From the NCBI GenBank assembly GCA_037447655.1, contig JBBHKE010001524.1, positions 1 through 31,662 on the forward strand: a DNA stretch of 31,662 nt, given 5' to 3'. Shown in pieces: positions 1 to 11,048 of this stretch. The stretch comes from Zygnema cylindricum. Lineage: Eukaryota > Streptophyta > Zygnematophyceae > Zygnematales > Zygnemataceae. The position numbers were made by a program, and so were the translations under genes. Positions within the stretch are counted from its first letter, which is position 1. Every line of letters begins with the position of its first letter. Under the pieces are notes generated by a model. That model did no database searches and was not told where the DNA came from. It worked only from the letters and a program-made list of their open reading frames with translations.

Positions 1-4
1 AAAC

Positions 5-80
<76 letters not shown>

Positions 81-96
81 GGGGGGAGAGAAGGAG

Positions 97-177
<81 letters not shown>

Positions 178-178
178 T
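1..178. repeat. (CA)n/(GA)n compound microsatellite
   Basis: Eight or so CA dinucleotides run into about 75 GA dinucleotides, interrupted once near 71-110 by G-rich and AGG-type variants. On the minus strand this is a (TC)n tract lying just downstream of the possible exon at 194-238, so it would sit in that gene's first intron. Confidence 0.95.
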
Positions 179-193
179 GCAAAGAGGAGAAAC

Positions 194-238
194 TTGCCCT
201 CCATCTCCGGCATAATCGTCTCCTTCTTCATCCGCCAT
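194..238 (-). CDS. possible first exon of a gene running off the left edge
   Basis: On the minus strand an ATG at 238-236 opens a 15-codon reading frame, MADEEGDDYAGDGGQ, followed by a possible GT donor (CAA|GTTTCT) at 193-192 and then a (TC)n tract that would be intronic. The very acidic start resembles the N-termini of small nuclear proteins such as RNA polymerase subunits, but 15 residues cannot identify a family. No further exon is visible before the window ends. The 200-300 bases upstream of this ATG hold the GCGCAC box array. A chance ATG remains possible. Confidence 0.33.
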
Positions 239-430
239 GGTTTCTAGCTGCAAAAGGTTCGAAACCGAGAAAATAGAGCAAAGGAAGATGACTTGCAACC
301 CTAAAAGAAGAGTGAAGCTGCAAGAGAATGACAATCAACCCTAAAAAGTGAAAACGTATCAATTCAAGCAGTTCTGCGTAAAAGGATTTTAGTGCGATCG
401 GTGAAAGCAATTCTCGCACGAAATCATGCA
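239..430. other. sequence upstream of the possible left-edge gene
   Basis: No coding potential that can be supported. It contains telomere-like CCCTAA words near 299 and 340, and would be 5'UTR or promoter if the exon at 194-238 is real. Confidence 0.4.
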
Positions 431-434
431 CATA

Positions 435-540
435 ACAAAATAGTGCGCACTATAAGAAATAGTGCGCACGATAAAAAAAGAATTGCGCACGTTAGAAAGA
501 AGTATTTCGCACGATAAGAAAGATGTATTGCGCACGATAC
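435..540. repeat. five-unit array of GCGCAC boxes
   Basis: The core GCGCAC or CGCAC recurs at about 443, 462, 484, 506 and 529, that is every 19-23 bases, separated by A/G-rich spacers such as GATAAGAAAG. The first two cores are palindromic GTGCGCAC. The array lies 200-300 bp upstream of the possible ATG at 238 (minus), so it could be a promoter element cluster or simply a decayed minisatellite. Confidence 0.6.
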
Positions 541-622
541 CTCATTAACTATTATAGGGCAATTAATACGGACGCGGTTCCTAGAGTTAGGGTAAGATTC
601 CATTAGACGAAAAGACAGGGGC

Positions 623-664
623 AGGATAAATTAAAAAGCACGATGGTAAACCATCTGAGTCAGA
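623..664 (-). mobile_element. 3' tail of a non-LTR retrotransposon (5'-truncated scrap)
   Basis: Read on the minus strand it has ACTCAGATGGTTTACCATCG followed by TGCTTTTTAATTTA. This matches the 3' ends at 4796-4836 and 23441-23481, which share the GATGGT-TT-ACCATC hairpin and a CTTTTTAATAAAG end. Only the tail is recognisable; the flanks do not match the other copies. Confidence 0.65.
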
Positions 665-843
665 CGAAAAGTGGGGTTTGGTTACTGGATGCCGTACTTT
701 TTCGTACAGATTACATTTTTTTTTTTTTGTGAGACGAAACATCGTTCCTGGAAAGCTGTCGGTATGCTCCAATGATGTAGGCGTCATTCTTGACCGTTGG
801 ATATTTTACTTTTTGAGATCCGCGAAGCAATCGCGCATATCAT
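665..843. other. no gene seen
   Basis: Short reading frames only. There are T-rich and CGTAC-containing words and no splice-linked coding signal. Confidence 0.5.
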
Positions 844-909
844 CCAGTGTGAAGAAACTCTCCTCGCGAGGAGAGTTGTTTCACACTGGTCGTGTACCAT
901 TGGTACACG
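844..909. repeat. two adjacent near-perfect palindromes
   Basis: Positions 844-866 and 867-889 are reverse complements with no spacer, centred on TCGCGA, with 2 mismatches in 23 pairs. Immediately after, 891-909 is a second, perfect odd palindrome (CGTGTACCA-T-TGGTACACG). Confidence 0.9.
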
Positions 910-1739
910 TGAAAAAGCAAGTAAATATCTACTTTGAACAAGCGATCACAAGCCTACACGTCATAAAAGCCATGTGCCTCATGCCACGCAAGATGCTGGT
1001 CAACTGAAAATATCCTCGCACGCGCCGTCTGACATCCACCGACCTTTAAATTTTGTCGCGACCTTCAAAGTTTGCCGCGTCTTTTTGCCATTCCGTTTCG
1101 AAATTTTGATTTCCGTTTTCAAAATCAAAATCTGGCCGCAAACTTTTCGTACGAATCATTAACTACCTCAGGTGGTACAGATATTTCGTTCTTTTGTATA
1201 ATTTTTTAAGATTTTCATAATCTGTACTACTCTAACCTATGTGGCGCCAATCATTATTGAGGAAGGTTATTTACTGGCCCGACAAAATGGAGCGGACTCC
1301 CCAGTAAACACTGTCATTAGACGTGTCCGTACATTTACTGGGACCGCCAAATGGAATCGAGGCTTTACTGGCCAGTAACCGGAGAGAGCTGTACGATTTC
1401 TGTAAATTGTACAGTTTTTTGTACGATTCCTTCATTTATTGGCCAGGAAGGTTAAATATTTATGAGGGATGCATCCATCTTTATCAATCAAAAAATAAAA
1501 TATTGATATTGTTACGACTAACCTTTCGGATTATACAAGTACAGTTTGACATTTCACACATTTTATAGCATTCACATTGGTTTTGTACTAACTCATATTA
1601 CCCAAGTTCTATTTGGAAATAGGCAAATTTACTTGCCACATACTTAGGTAGTTTTTTCTAACAAATGGATTGTTCCAACCAAAATTTTGTTACCAGTGTG
1701 CATACCCACTATCACCAATGTAAAAACTAGTGTTGTGTC
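910..1739. other. intergenic DNA with TTTACTGG repeats
   Basis: No gene is supported. Between about 1268 and 1380 the words TTTACTGG and CCAGTAAA recur in both orientations around a CCGxCAAA(A)TGGA block, suggesting the remains of a small inverted-repeat element. The longest frames here lack splice-linked or family support. Confidence 0.45.
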
Positions 1740-2160
1740 TCAGCAAGGTTTTGCGATAATCAATATGTACCTTTTTTTGGCTTTGCGATAATCGAATTAT
1801 TGGCACGATATAACGAAACCGGTGTTTTCGCCGATAATAAACCGATGTTATCAATTTTCTATCGCGATAACACCGATACCGATATCTACCAGCGATAATT
1901 GTACGGTTCTTGCCGTACAATTATACGATTTATTCCGTATAACTAAACCGTCGTTATTCCGTTGCACAAGCTACGGAACAGATTGATACACGTGGCATGC
2001 CACACTATATACACTGAAAAAAATAATTTAATATATTATAAGTACTTTTATATAACGTATTTTATTTTTGAATTTGTTGGTCTCGGAGCGATATATTGGG
2101 ATCCCTTACTGTTCGGTAACCAATAACTATCAGTAGCGGTGTTATCGCGATAAATTTATT
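1740..2160. repeat. TATCGCGATAACACCG inverted repeat and CGATAA-rich segment
   Basis: The 16-mer TATCGCGATAACACCG at 1860-1875 is present as its exact reverse complement at 2137-2152. The surrounding DNA is dense in CGATAA/TTATCG words, and a short hairpin (ATTGTACGG-loop-CCGTACAAT) sits near 1898-1921. This could be a decayed inverted-repeat transposon. No coding region is visible. Confidence 0.6.
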
Positions 2161-2187
2161 GTCGATACACAACGCTAGTAAAAACTT

Positions 2188-2269
2188 ACCGGTTGAATAT
2201 GGTTTTATACAAGAATATATATATTTGTTTATTTATTTTTTATCATATATAAAATCCCATACAACCGGT
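2188..2269. repeat. 82-bp inverted-repeat hairpin element
   Basis: The arms at 2188-2209 and 2248-2269 (outer end ACCGGTTG) are reverse complements with a few mismatches, enclosing an AT-rich 38-bp centre. The size and shape are those of a miniature inverted-repeat element. Confidence 0.75.
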
Positions 2270-2936
2270 GAGTGAGACATATGACCAAAATTGTGTGCAA
2301 AAGCAAGCAACCTTAGCAATTAATTTGTCTCATACTTTAGGAAAACATGCGATGTGTACACAAATGTTGACAGCATTGAACCGCTAAATTTGCAGTTATT
2401 TTTGTTTTTTGCTTCAACTATTCAATTAGCCTCATCTCTGCTACACATTGAAATTATTTTAGCTATCATTACACATCATAGCTCGAATATAAAGTATCAT
2501 GTATTCAAGGCGCTTGTGTAGTCAATACAATTATGCATAATACTTGCGTGCTTTTTTTTGGGAGTTGGGATATACTTAGAAGAAAAGAAACAACAAACGA
2601 CGACCCTGCATTTCACCAATTTGGTATGGATTCGAAAATAATTTTTTGGGTACGGTTTTCCCAGTTTAATTTGACAACTTGTTATAAAAAGTGTTAAATA
2701 TGCTTACAAATAAATTTTGATGGCTCAACATTTCAAATTTGTTATATTGTTTCCACGGTTTATTCAACAACCATGCATTTCACAAGTTATGGTTCAGTTT
2801 CACTTATCAACTAAGCGGCTGGTAATGTTTTCAATTATTTAGTCGCATCCGAATTTGAAGGCTGGTTAAATCAAAAGCACTATTTAAAAGTTAAACCTTT
2901 ACTCGGCTTTAGACAACCGCCAGACGGCCTTGTTGA
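2270..2936. other. AT-rich intergenic DNA
   Basis: No gene, repeat or RNA that I can support; stops are dense in all frames. Confidence 0.5.
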
Positions 2937-3366
2937 AGCGGCGGGGTCGCAGGGCGCCCCTTTGTCACAAATTATAGCGTACCTCACTAGAAAATCGAGT
3001 GTGTCTGGACATTAGCCCGCCGTAGTGCAATGGAGGACCGAGTCCTAGGCAATCTGAATTCAATTCGACAACTACAGTTTTTACTACTTTAACATTACCA
3101 ATTCACAAGTCAATTCATTTGTCAGATAAATATTTAGGATAGATACATTGCAGTAGGCTGTGTGATATTGCAGGCACCCGACATAGTTTAAAATAGAGCA
3201 ATTTTAACTAAAATCAACTCCAGGTTACATTATTTGGTAGGGGCCGCGCAAGCGCAGGCCCCCTCTGTCACAAATTATGACGTACATCACTGGGAATTCC
3301 AGCGTGTTAGGACATTAGCCCGCCGTTGTGCAATGGAAGGCCGAGTCCTAGACCATCTGCCTTCAT
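2937..3366 (+). repeat. diverged direct-repeat pair about 300 bp apart
   Basis: The segment at about 2960-3050 and that at about 3262-3360 share GTCACAAATTAT, CGTAC.TCACT, GGACATTAGCCCGCCGT, GTGCAATGGA and CCGAGTCCTAG in the same order. Each copy is preceded by a GC-rich stem (for example GGGGCCGCGCAAGCGCAGGCCCC near 3240). The pair could be short terminal repeats of a small LTR-type element or two copies of a SINE-like repeat; the GC-rich part is only weakly reminiscent of a tRNA. Confidence 0.6.
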
Positions 3367-4347
3367 GATCACAGATTGATTCCGCCCAGGTAAGTATGAA
3401 TAACCTGTTGTTCCTTCCTTTAATTTATTCCAAAGACTCAGAAGCGTAAACGACTTCAAATGTGGGAGAAATCGGCCCGGCAGGGCATGCACGGTACGGA
3501 ATTCTACGTAGTATGTACGACTGTACGTAGTACATATGTTAGCGCATGTACATAGTTTGGTTTTCGAGGAAAATCGGATTTTTTCTGTCGGCCAATCAAT
3601 GCGCATTTGGATTGGAAAACCTGTACTTTTCTCAGTCCGGTACTGTACTATAGCCGTACGCCAGTTGTCGAATCAATAGAAGCAAAGTGAGGTAAACAGA
3701 TTGAAAATCGCGCGGACAATCTTCCCGTTATCTTTAATCGAATCTTTCCATGATCGCGTGTCTTCACTACACGTAAATTTTCCTTTTCCTTAAGGTATCA
3801 AGCATGTTTGTACAGAATTGTACAGTTATAATGTACGGCTTTTAAAGAAATGTACAAAAAAAAGAAGCGGTGTAACGGGAAAAGTCTGCGACGACAGAAA
3901 TTGGAAGCTTTGGCCAGGGGTTCTGACATCGGGCAGTTTAAAAAAAATCCGTAATCCGCCAGCTGGCGTCTCATATTCCGTACCTTGGCAGGCTGGCGGC
4001 CAGAGCAAGCATCGAGAAAATCGATTTTTTTTAATATAGAATGGTTCCTCCGATACGAAACCTGACCGATGTTATTTTTCCGTAAAAAGCGGAGGTCGGC
4101 TTTCTATCTCAAGAACTCAAATCGGATTTTTGTCACTTAGCACAAAATTCACACCATTTTTGTTTTTTCCACGTGAATTCAAGAATCTATTGAAAAGAAA
4201 ATTGACATGGATTACCTACCTATGACATTGATAGGTACCTAGAATTATGAGCCGTTGGATTTACAACTTCCAACGGCTTAAAGCCATCGACTTTTGAACG
4301 ACTTACTGGGCGTCTGCCGTACACTACCCATAGATACTTCATTACAG
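3367..4347. other. intergenic DNA rich in GTAC words
   Basis: No coding region is supported. The words GTAC, CGTAC and TACGTA are unusually frequent around 3490-3545, 3640-3660 and 3805-3860, and a small inverted repeat (CCGCCAGC / GCTGGCGG) lies at about 3957-3999. Confidence 0.45.
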
Positions 4348-4569
4348 TACACCGTGAATCGTTATTAGCGTATTGAACGATAATTCGAGTACCCTTTTTT
4401 TTTTTCAAATTCTCAAATAGAATTATCCATACTATTTAGAAAAAAACCCTAATTCCTAATTAGAGTAGACGATTTCTTTGAAAATTTCCAAATTCCCAAT
4501 TAGCGTTAATAACGGTAATTATTCCCATACGCTAAAAAGACTTCTACTCTAATAACTATTCAAGGTGTA
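4348..4569. mobile_element. TA-flanked miniature inverted-repeat element, copy 1
   Basis: The left end is TA-CACCGTGAATCGTTATTAGCG. The right end, reversed, is TA-CACCTTGAATAGTTATTAGAG. The length is 222 bp with no coding capacity. The TA on each side is as expected for target-site duplications of Tc1/mariner-type non-autonomous elements. Copies with the same ends lie at 4888-5081, 12540-12734 and 28445-28646. Confidence 0.8.
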
Positions 4570-4629
4570 GAGTTTTAACTATTTATGACCTAGTATCATA
4601 AATTAGTGTTGATAACACCTTACGTGTTA

Positions 4630-4836
4630 GATTTTTCCTTCGATGTTTTGCTTGTTGGGTTTTGCTTTTTTGGGTATTTTCGATTTCCTTGCCATCCTTT
4701 AGTATTTTCGGCGGTTTTGCCTTGATTTTCCTTTTTGTTTATTCCCTTCTCATGTGGTTCTTTCAGTTTTAGAAATGCTACTTCATTTTGTTCCTATGGA
4801 CTCAGATGGTTTACCATCGCGCTTTTTAATAAAGTC
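4630..4836 (+). mobile_element. 5'-truncated 3' end of a non-LTR retrotransposon
   Basis: About 200 bp align in order with the 3' untranslated end at 23285-23481 (GATGTTT, TTTGCTT.TTTGGG, TTTTGCCTTG, CATGT, TGCTACTTC) and share the terminal ATGGACTCAGATGGTTTACC hairpin ending AATAAAGTC. No coding part remains. It lies between two miniature elements. Confidence 0.8.
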
Positions 4837-4887
4837 GCCCCCCCAGATTTTCTTAGAATAACGCAGAGGAATAAAAAGCGGCCTAGG

Positions 4888-5081
4888 TACCTCATGAATC
4901 GGTATTAGCGTTAAGAAATAATTAGTATTGGGACTTTTTACCGTCGATAATTCAATTCATAGCAGGATGACACAGGACGGCGTAAAGAATTCACGAAAAA
5001 GAAAAACACAGTGTTATCGATGCTAATTTGCGTATATTAGTGTATCAACATTTCTATTCACTCTGATAGAGATTCAGTGTA
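4888..5081. mobile_element. TA-flanked miniature inverted-repeat element, copy 2 (diverged)
   Basis: The left end is TA-CCTCATGAATCGGTATTAGCG and the right end reversed is TA-CACTGAATCTCTATCAGAG. The length is 194 bp. It has the same end pattern as the other copies but with more substitutions, so it is older. Confidence 0.65.
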
Positions 5082-5244
5082 CTGTAGCTTTGTCATGTAC
5101 TCATTTCTCATCATATTTAACACCAAAGCAATCTGCAATGAATGTACAAAAGGTGTCTTATTCTGGTAGCTTATACAGGCATTCTTACTGGAGGATCATA
5201 TAGTTTTCACTCGCAATGTCGACTGTACCCGACGAGGACAAAGT

Positions 5245-5620
5245 AGAGTTAAAAAAAAAGAAAAAGAAAAAAAAAAAAAGAGAAAAGAGAAAAGAAAGAA
5301 GAAAGAAGAAAGAAGAAAGAAGAATGAAGAAAGAAGAAGAAAAAAAGAGAAAATAGAAAAGAGAAAAAAAAAAAAAAAAAAAAAGGAAAAAGAGAAAAAA
5401 AAGAATATAGAAGAGAAGAAAGAAGAAAAGAAAAAAGAGGATGAAGTATACCAATCGAAACTGGCCCTCGGGACAAGAAATAGACAACATTTGCATAGAC
5501 ATATTTATTTTTAAATGTGAGCTTGATAGATATGGAGAAAGTGACTACAAGAGAAATGGAAAAAAAAAAGAAAAAAAAATGGAATAAAAAAGAAAAAAAA
5601 AGAAAAAAAAATGGATCGAA
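5245..5620. repeat. A-rich polypurine tracts
   Basis: Long AAG/AAAG/GAA runs at about 5250-5440 and 5558-5615, nearly free of pyrimidines on the plus strand. Long poly-Phe or poly-Lys frames across them are artefacts of composition. Confidence 0.9.
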
Positions 5621-6219
5621 AAACAAACCACTTTTACACTTCCGCGAACGAATTACTTTCCTTCCACTAATATTACCCAAAAACAACATTACTAAAAAAA
5701 GACGAAACACTTCAACTAACGTCTCATAGACATATACCCTTTTTTAACTGTTGTCCATCTTTCTTTATTCTCTTTAGTTCCTCAAATCACTAAAAATATT
5801 CGAAATTTTTAGACTCCACCAATCCTGCGTCTCTACTACCAATAATCGTCACCAAAAATCGCTTTTATATCCTGACTAATATACCATTTAAACAAAAATT
5901 AAAGAGGAAAAAAGCAAAAGAAGAGAAATAAAAACGATCTCGAACATTCGCTGTCAACCTTACAAAACCTTAAAGCCTTAAAAAAAACGCCTTCGGAAAC
6001 CCTAAAAGAACTTAGAATAGCCTAAAACACCTTCGAAAAACCCTAAAAAACGCCACCGAATGAATATGAATCCTTGCATCTGTTTCTATACAGCAATACG
6101 GATGCCATCTCCACTCAGAAACCTAAAACCGTTTAAACAGAAAAAACCCTAAAACCATCCCTTTTCTCCAAACATAAAACCGTTAAAACAAAAAAAAAAG
6201 TTTTGAACTCCCGACAAAT
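5621..6219. other. downstream flank of the minus-strand PHD-like gene
   Basis: No coding region is supported. Telomere-like CCCTAAA words occur several times between 5990 and 6180 in an AC-rich background. This is the 3' flank and probably the 3'UTR of the gene whose stop codon is at 6222-6220. Confidence 0.5.
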
Positions 6220-6288
6220 CTAATCATCGGCCACTTGGGGTCGAAGGCAACAAGCGAATCCTCCCTTCTTTACGACACTCAAAAGATC
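6220..6288 (-). CDS. last exon of the PHD-like gene
   Basis: Acceptor GGAGATACAG| at 6290-6289 preceded by a T-run, phase 0. It encodes DLLSVVKKGGFACCLRPQ, then VADD and TAG at 6222-6220. Joined to the previous exon it gives a compact C-terminus (RVIKRTNQQ-DLLSVVKKGGF) that looks constrained, unlike the disordered sequence before it. I do not recognise the motif. Confidence 0.65.
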   Translation of the reverse strand, partial: DLLSVVKKGGFACCLRPQVADD

Positions 6289-9200
6289 CTGTATCTCCGA
6301 AAAAAAAAAAAAAAAAACACCAAAAAGAGTGAAAAATGAGAAAACGACAAATGTAAATAAATGCCGTTTTCGTCCATTGAATTAAATAGAGAAAGGAGAA
6401 GGGAGAGCGGAGAAGGGAGAAAGGGAAAAGGAAGAAGGAAGAATAAAGAAGGAAGAAGGAAGTAGGAAGGAGGAGGAGGAAGGAAGACGAAAGGCGCTAG
6501 AAGGAAGAAGGAAGAAGGAAGAAGGAAGGAGGAGGAAGGAAGACGAAAGGCGCTAGAAGGAAGAAGGAAGAAGGAAGGAGGAGGAGGAAGGAAGACGGAA
6601 GTCGCAAGAAGGGAGAAGGAAGAAGGAAAAGAAAGAAGGGAGGAGGAGGAAGGAGGAAGGCGGAAGAAAGAAGGAAGGAGGAGGAAGGAAGAAGTAAGAA
6701 GAAGAAAGAAAGAAAAACGAAAGCAGAAAAAGGAAAAAGAAAGAAAAAAGAGAAAAGGTAAAAGAAAAAAGAAAAAAGAAAAAAAGAAAAGAGAAAAAAG
6801 AAAAGAGAAAGAAGAAAGAAGAAAGAAGAAAGAAGAAAGAAGAAAGAAGAAAGAAGAAAGAAAAAAAAAAAAAAGAAAAAAAAACGAACCTGTTGATTAG
6901 TCCTTTTAATCACCCGAGCCACAGCCTTGACCTGATGTGGAGCTTCAGCAGAACCTGAAATTCGGTTTTCTCCAACACTTACGATTTTCTTCGAAGAATC
7001 CACACTAACATCCGAAAGAGTACCGACCGGGATTTCCGACGAAGTTTTCTTTTCACTCAACGAATGCTTAAACGTGGAAGGATTTAACACACCCTTATTG
7101 ATCGTAAATTGCTGCTGCACTGGAGACTTCGTGGTTGAGTCCGTGGCAGACAGATAAGGAGTAAGAGGAATAGTAGTAGTAGAATTAGTAGTCGTAGTAT
7201 TAGTAGTAGTATTAGTAGTAGTAGTAGTATTAGTAGTAGTATTAGTAGGAGTAGGAGTAGGAGTAGGAGTAGGAATAGGCGTAGAAGTAGGAGGGGGTGG
7301 AGGAGGAGGAGGTGGAGGAGGAGGAGGTGAAGATCCTGATTTGGGCTCTCCGTTTTTCTGTTCCTCGTTGCTTGAGAGGGAATCCGTAGGAAGAAATTGA
7401 GAAGTTGCTGAAGAAGTCGGAGACTTTAAACTGAGATCCATAGGGAATCGTGGTACAGGGGCAAGGAAGGCAGCAGGAATTAGAGTGGGTGGAGTAAAAC
7501 TTGTGCTTTTTGTCCTCACCAGAGGCACAGGAGACTGGGAATGTTCATCTTTTAACAAGCTGTCCTCCTCTGTATTCACAGTCTTGTCTAAATCTGTAAG
7601 AGTTTCCGATACCTTTCCTGTTTCTTCCTTTCCTGTTCCTCCTGCACTTTCATCTGTTTTTTCGGTATGTAAATTAGCATCCGCAATTGAAATTGTGCCT
7701 TCCTCCAAGGATGGATTGTCACCTTTAGGAAGGTAAAGGTTGATCGAATTTGATGTCTCGTTTGTTTCTACTTCTGCAGGAAGACTTTGTAAATTTTTGG
7801 GGTTTTCACTCAAAGCTCCACAAAATGTACTCGAAACAGTCGACTCTATCAAAAACTCTTGTGAAGCATCTTCAAATTCTTCCTCCATCTCTTCTGTTTC
7901 TTCCTCTCCCACTTCATCCTGACTTTTTACAATAACCGGTCTAGGTAAACCACTATCCTCTATCGCTACCCTCTCTGACCTTTCTTCTTGAACAGAATTT
8001 CTTCTATTTTGTGAATAGGGGAGACTCTGAGGCTCACCCTCCACCTGAAAGTCCAGGAAAAGATCAAGTTGTAAGGCAGCTGGGTCTCCTCCTTCCCCCA
8101 TATCAGTCCTCGACCCATCTTCGAAAACGGTTTTCTTCTCACTCCACGAAGTTCGGTCACCCAGTTCACCCTTTTCCGGAATGTTTAAGAAATGCTCCAG
8201 TTCTATCTCAGCCTCTTTATTCTCTCCTTCTCCGTCCAATCTCTCAATCAATGGAGGTGGCTCTACCACCACTGCTTTTTCCCTCCATGTGAATGGTACC
8301 ATTTCCTTCACCTCCACTTCTGCAACTCCCTTCTTCCCTCTCTCCATTTCTAACTGCTCGTCAGATACCACAGACTTCACTTCATCCTCAAGCTTATCTG
8401 CTTCTTTCTCTCCATTTTTCCCCTCCACTCTACCCACAATCTTCTCCTGAATATCCACAACCACCACTCCTTTCAATGGCTGACCCAAATTGTCCTTTTG
8501 AAAAGCTTCCATTCCTTTCCCCTCATTCAATCTTCCTGATTCTGAAGATTTATTGTCAGAAATACGGGCCTCACTCAGTACCATCCCTCCCCCAACTGCC
8601 TCCTTCTCCAAACCCACTATCACCTGTCCTGTGTCATCCATACACCCCGACTCCTTATGAACATTCTTTTCTTTCTGAGCCTCTTTCTCTAAAGCGATTC
8701 TCTCCTCTCCCTCCCCCTCTGCCCCGTTCTCCTCATCCTCGTCGTCCTCCTTCTCCGAGCCGTTGGTCTCATATGTCAAACAACTCCTTCCTACTGAATC
8801 TTCTTCCTCTTCTTCCTCTTTTGAACCCAACACTGCGACAGCTTCTCGATAAGAATCCGGTTGCCACCTCGCTCTCCTCCCTTTAGTCGCTTCCAAAAAT
8901 TTCCTTACTTCATCCTCGAGAGCATTTGCAACTTCCTCCAAAGGACTACTCCCTCCTGACGTTGTTTTCGAGTTCTCAACCACCACCAATTCTGCATGAG
9001 TGCCTCCTTCTTCCCCTCCTTCCGACTGGCTTCCAGTCGCAATCCTCTCCTCTCCACTTACGGCACCATAAATAGTGTGAGAAGCAGTCGTAGGCTGAAG
9101 ATCGATATGTACAACATTTTTTCGAATGACTTCAAAATTTTCCGCAGAAGTTTCCACTTCCGAGTTTTCAGAACCACTGCTTCGATCCCCCCCCTGTAAA

Positions 9201-10949
9201 CTGCTCTCAGAAATTACAATCCCTTCAACAGAAACAGATTTAGAAGATTTGCTTGTTTCAGTTTCGGTCTCTGTCTCTTTTTCAGTTTCAGTCCTGGATC
9301 CAGTTCCAGTTTCTACTGACGAATCCCTTGTTATAGCTTTTCCTCCCTCTATATAAGTTTTTCCCTTAATAGTTTCACCGATAAGCTTATCGTCAGTTAC
9401 TCCTCCATCCTCTTCCGAATGAAAAAATGATATCCCTTCTCCTTCATTTATTTTCCCATCCTCACCTACTACTTCCTTCATAGACGTTTCGGACTCGTCA
9501 ATGGAATGCGTCGTTGAAAGAGGAAGAGGAAGAGGGTCAGAGACAGGAAGAGAGAGAGGGATGGAGAGAGGGAGAGGGAGAGAGATCGTATTACTGGCTT
9601 CTGCTACAACAGGCACTGGTTCTTCCAAAATTTCAGCCAATTCTGTGTCTTCTTCATACGGGCCGAAAAGCACCTTGGCTGTCGCAATCCCATTAACTGC
9701 AAAACATCACCATAAATTGTTATCAATTTATAATTTTCAGATAGTATCACATAAGACAAAAAAGGGACAAACAAAGTAAAAACAAAAAAGGCTCAAATTT
9801 ACATGCCAACTGAAGGGGTGCATACAATCCATCGTAATTTAAAGGGGGGAAAATGAAGACAGAGTACATTTTCTTATTTCAAAAGCTACTATGATAAGTA
9901 TGGTAGGGTAAGGTTGAATGCAAATAAAATGAGCATAATAAAATGAGCATAAAAGTACCATACGGCCACATATTACTGCATTGAAAAAAAATACCATATC
10001 TTACCATGCTGGAGAGGGGAATGCAAGGAAGAGGGAGACGCCAAAGGAAGAGAATCTGATAAAACATGGGGGCGAGCTGGAACTCGATGACCATCTTCGT
10101 CCTCTTCATGGAGGTAGATATCTCCTTCTTCATCTCCCAATAACCCAGTTCCCCGACCAAACATTCCGGCTTCTCTCTCCACTACCTCTTCTCCTCTCAA
10201 CTCAATTCCATGACCCTCAGGAGTCCCAACTTGAACTGGCTTCGAACTTCCTTCCTTTCCTGGACTAAGTTCGTTTGTTTCCTTCACAATGGGAATCATT
10301 TCTTTTTTTTTTGCATCTCCTTCTGCATCATGCAAACAGCCAGACTCATATTTTTAATGAAAAGTAATAATGGAATACGATGAACAACAAAAATATCGAT
10401 GGAAATCAAAAAGGGAATATAATGAAATAATGAATACAAGAAATATACTGCATTTCAGATTTAGGTGAAAAAACAATAATGGAATACAATGAACAATGAA
10501 TATTAGGAATATACTGGATTTGAGATTTCCATCAGTCTGCCGTCGAGTGCCTCAAAAAAAACACTAACAAAGAGCTGTTTTCGGAAACATCATTCCTTTC
10601 TCCAGAAATAAACCCAAAACAAAAGTTGACATGAACGAAACAAGAATAAAAAACTTATTGTAGGCAATGCATGTTCATATTTTTAGCCACAAAACCGAAA
10701 ACAGAACATAGTCCTATTGTACGACTTAGAAAGCTCAAATACATTAAACTTTCCACGTCTCCAAAGACCATTTCCATTTGAGTTTTTCAATAAAAGAGTA
10801 CCTTGAAATGTCAAACTGTCAGGAGACTTCGCTTCTGAAACATTATTTGCCATGGATTCTGGTTGACATGCCTGTCTCACCGCCAAAAACAAGGCAAAAC
10901 CAATTCATCATAATACTTCTTTGCCTGAATACATATTTCATCTTGCTCT

Positions 10950-11048
<99 letters not shown>

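Noticed and set aside
3000-3060. tRNA gene or tRNA-derived SINE promoter
   Set aside because: GAGTCCTAGG and GTGCAATGG only loosely resemble A and B boxes and no cloverleaf can be drawn.
6497-6889. Poly-Phe/Leu/Ser continuation of the long minus-strand frame
   Set aside because: It follows a good donor (CAACAG|GTTCG) and is the translation of a pure pyrimidine intron tract; a sound last exon lies at 6288-6220 in the right phase.
8011-8886. Long plus-strand Pro/Ser/Leu frames
   Set aside because: Antisense shadows of the acidic minus-strand exon 9696-6890.
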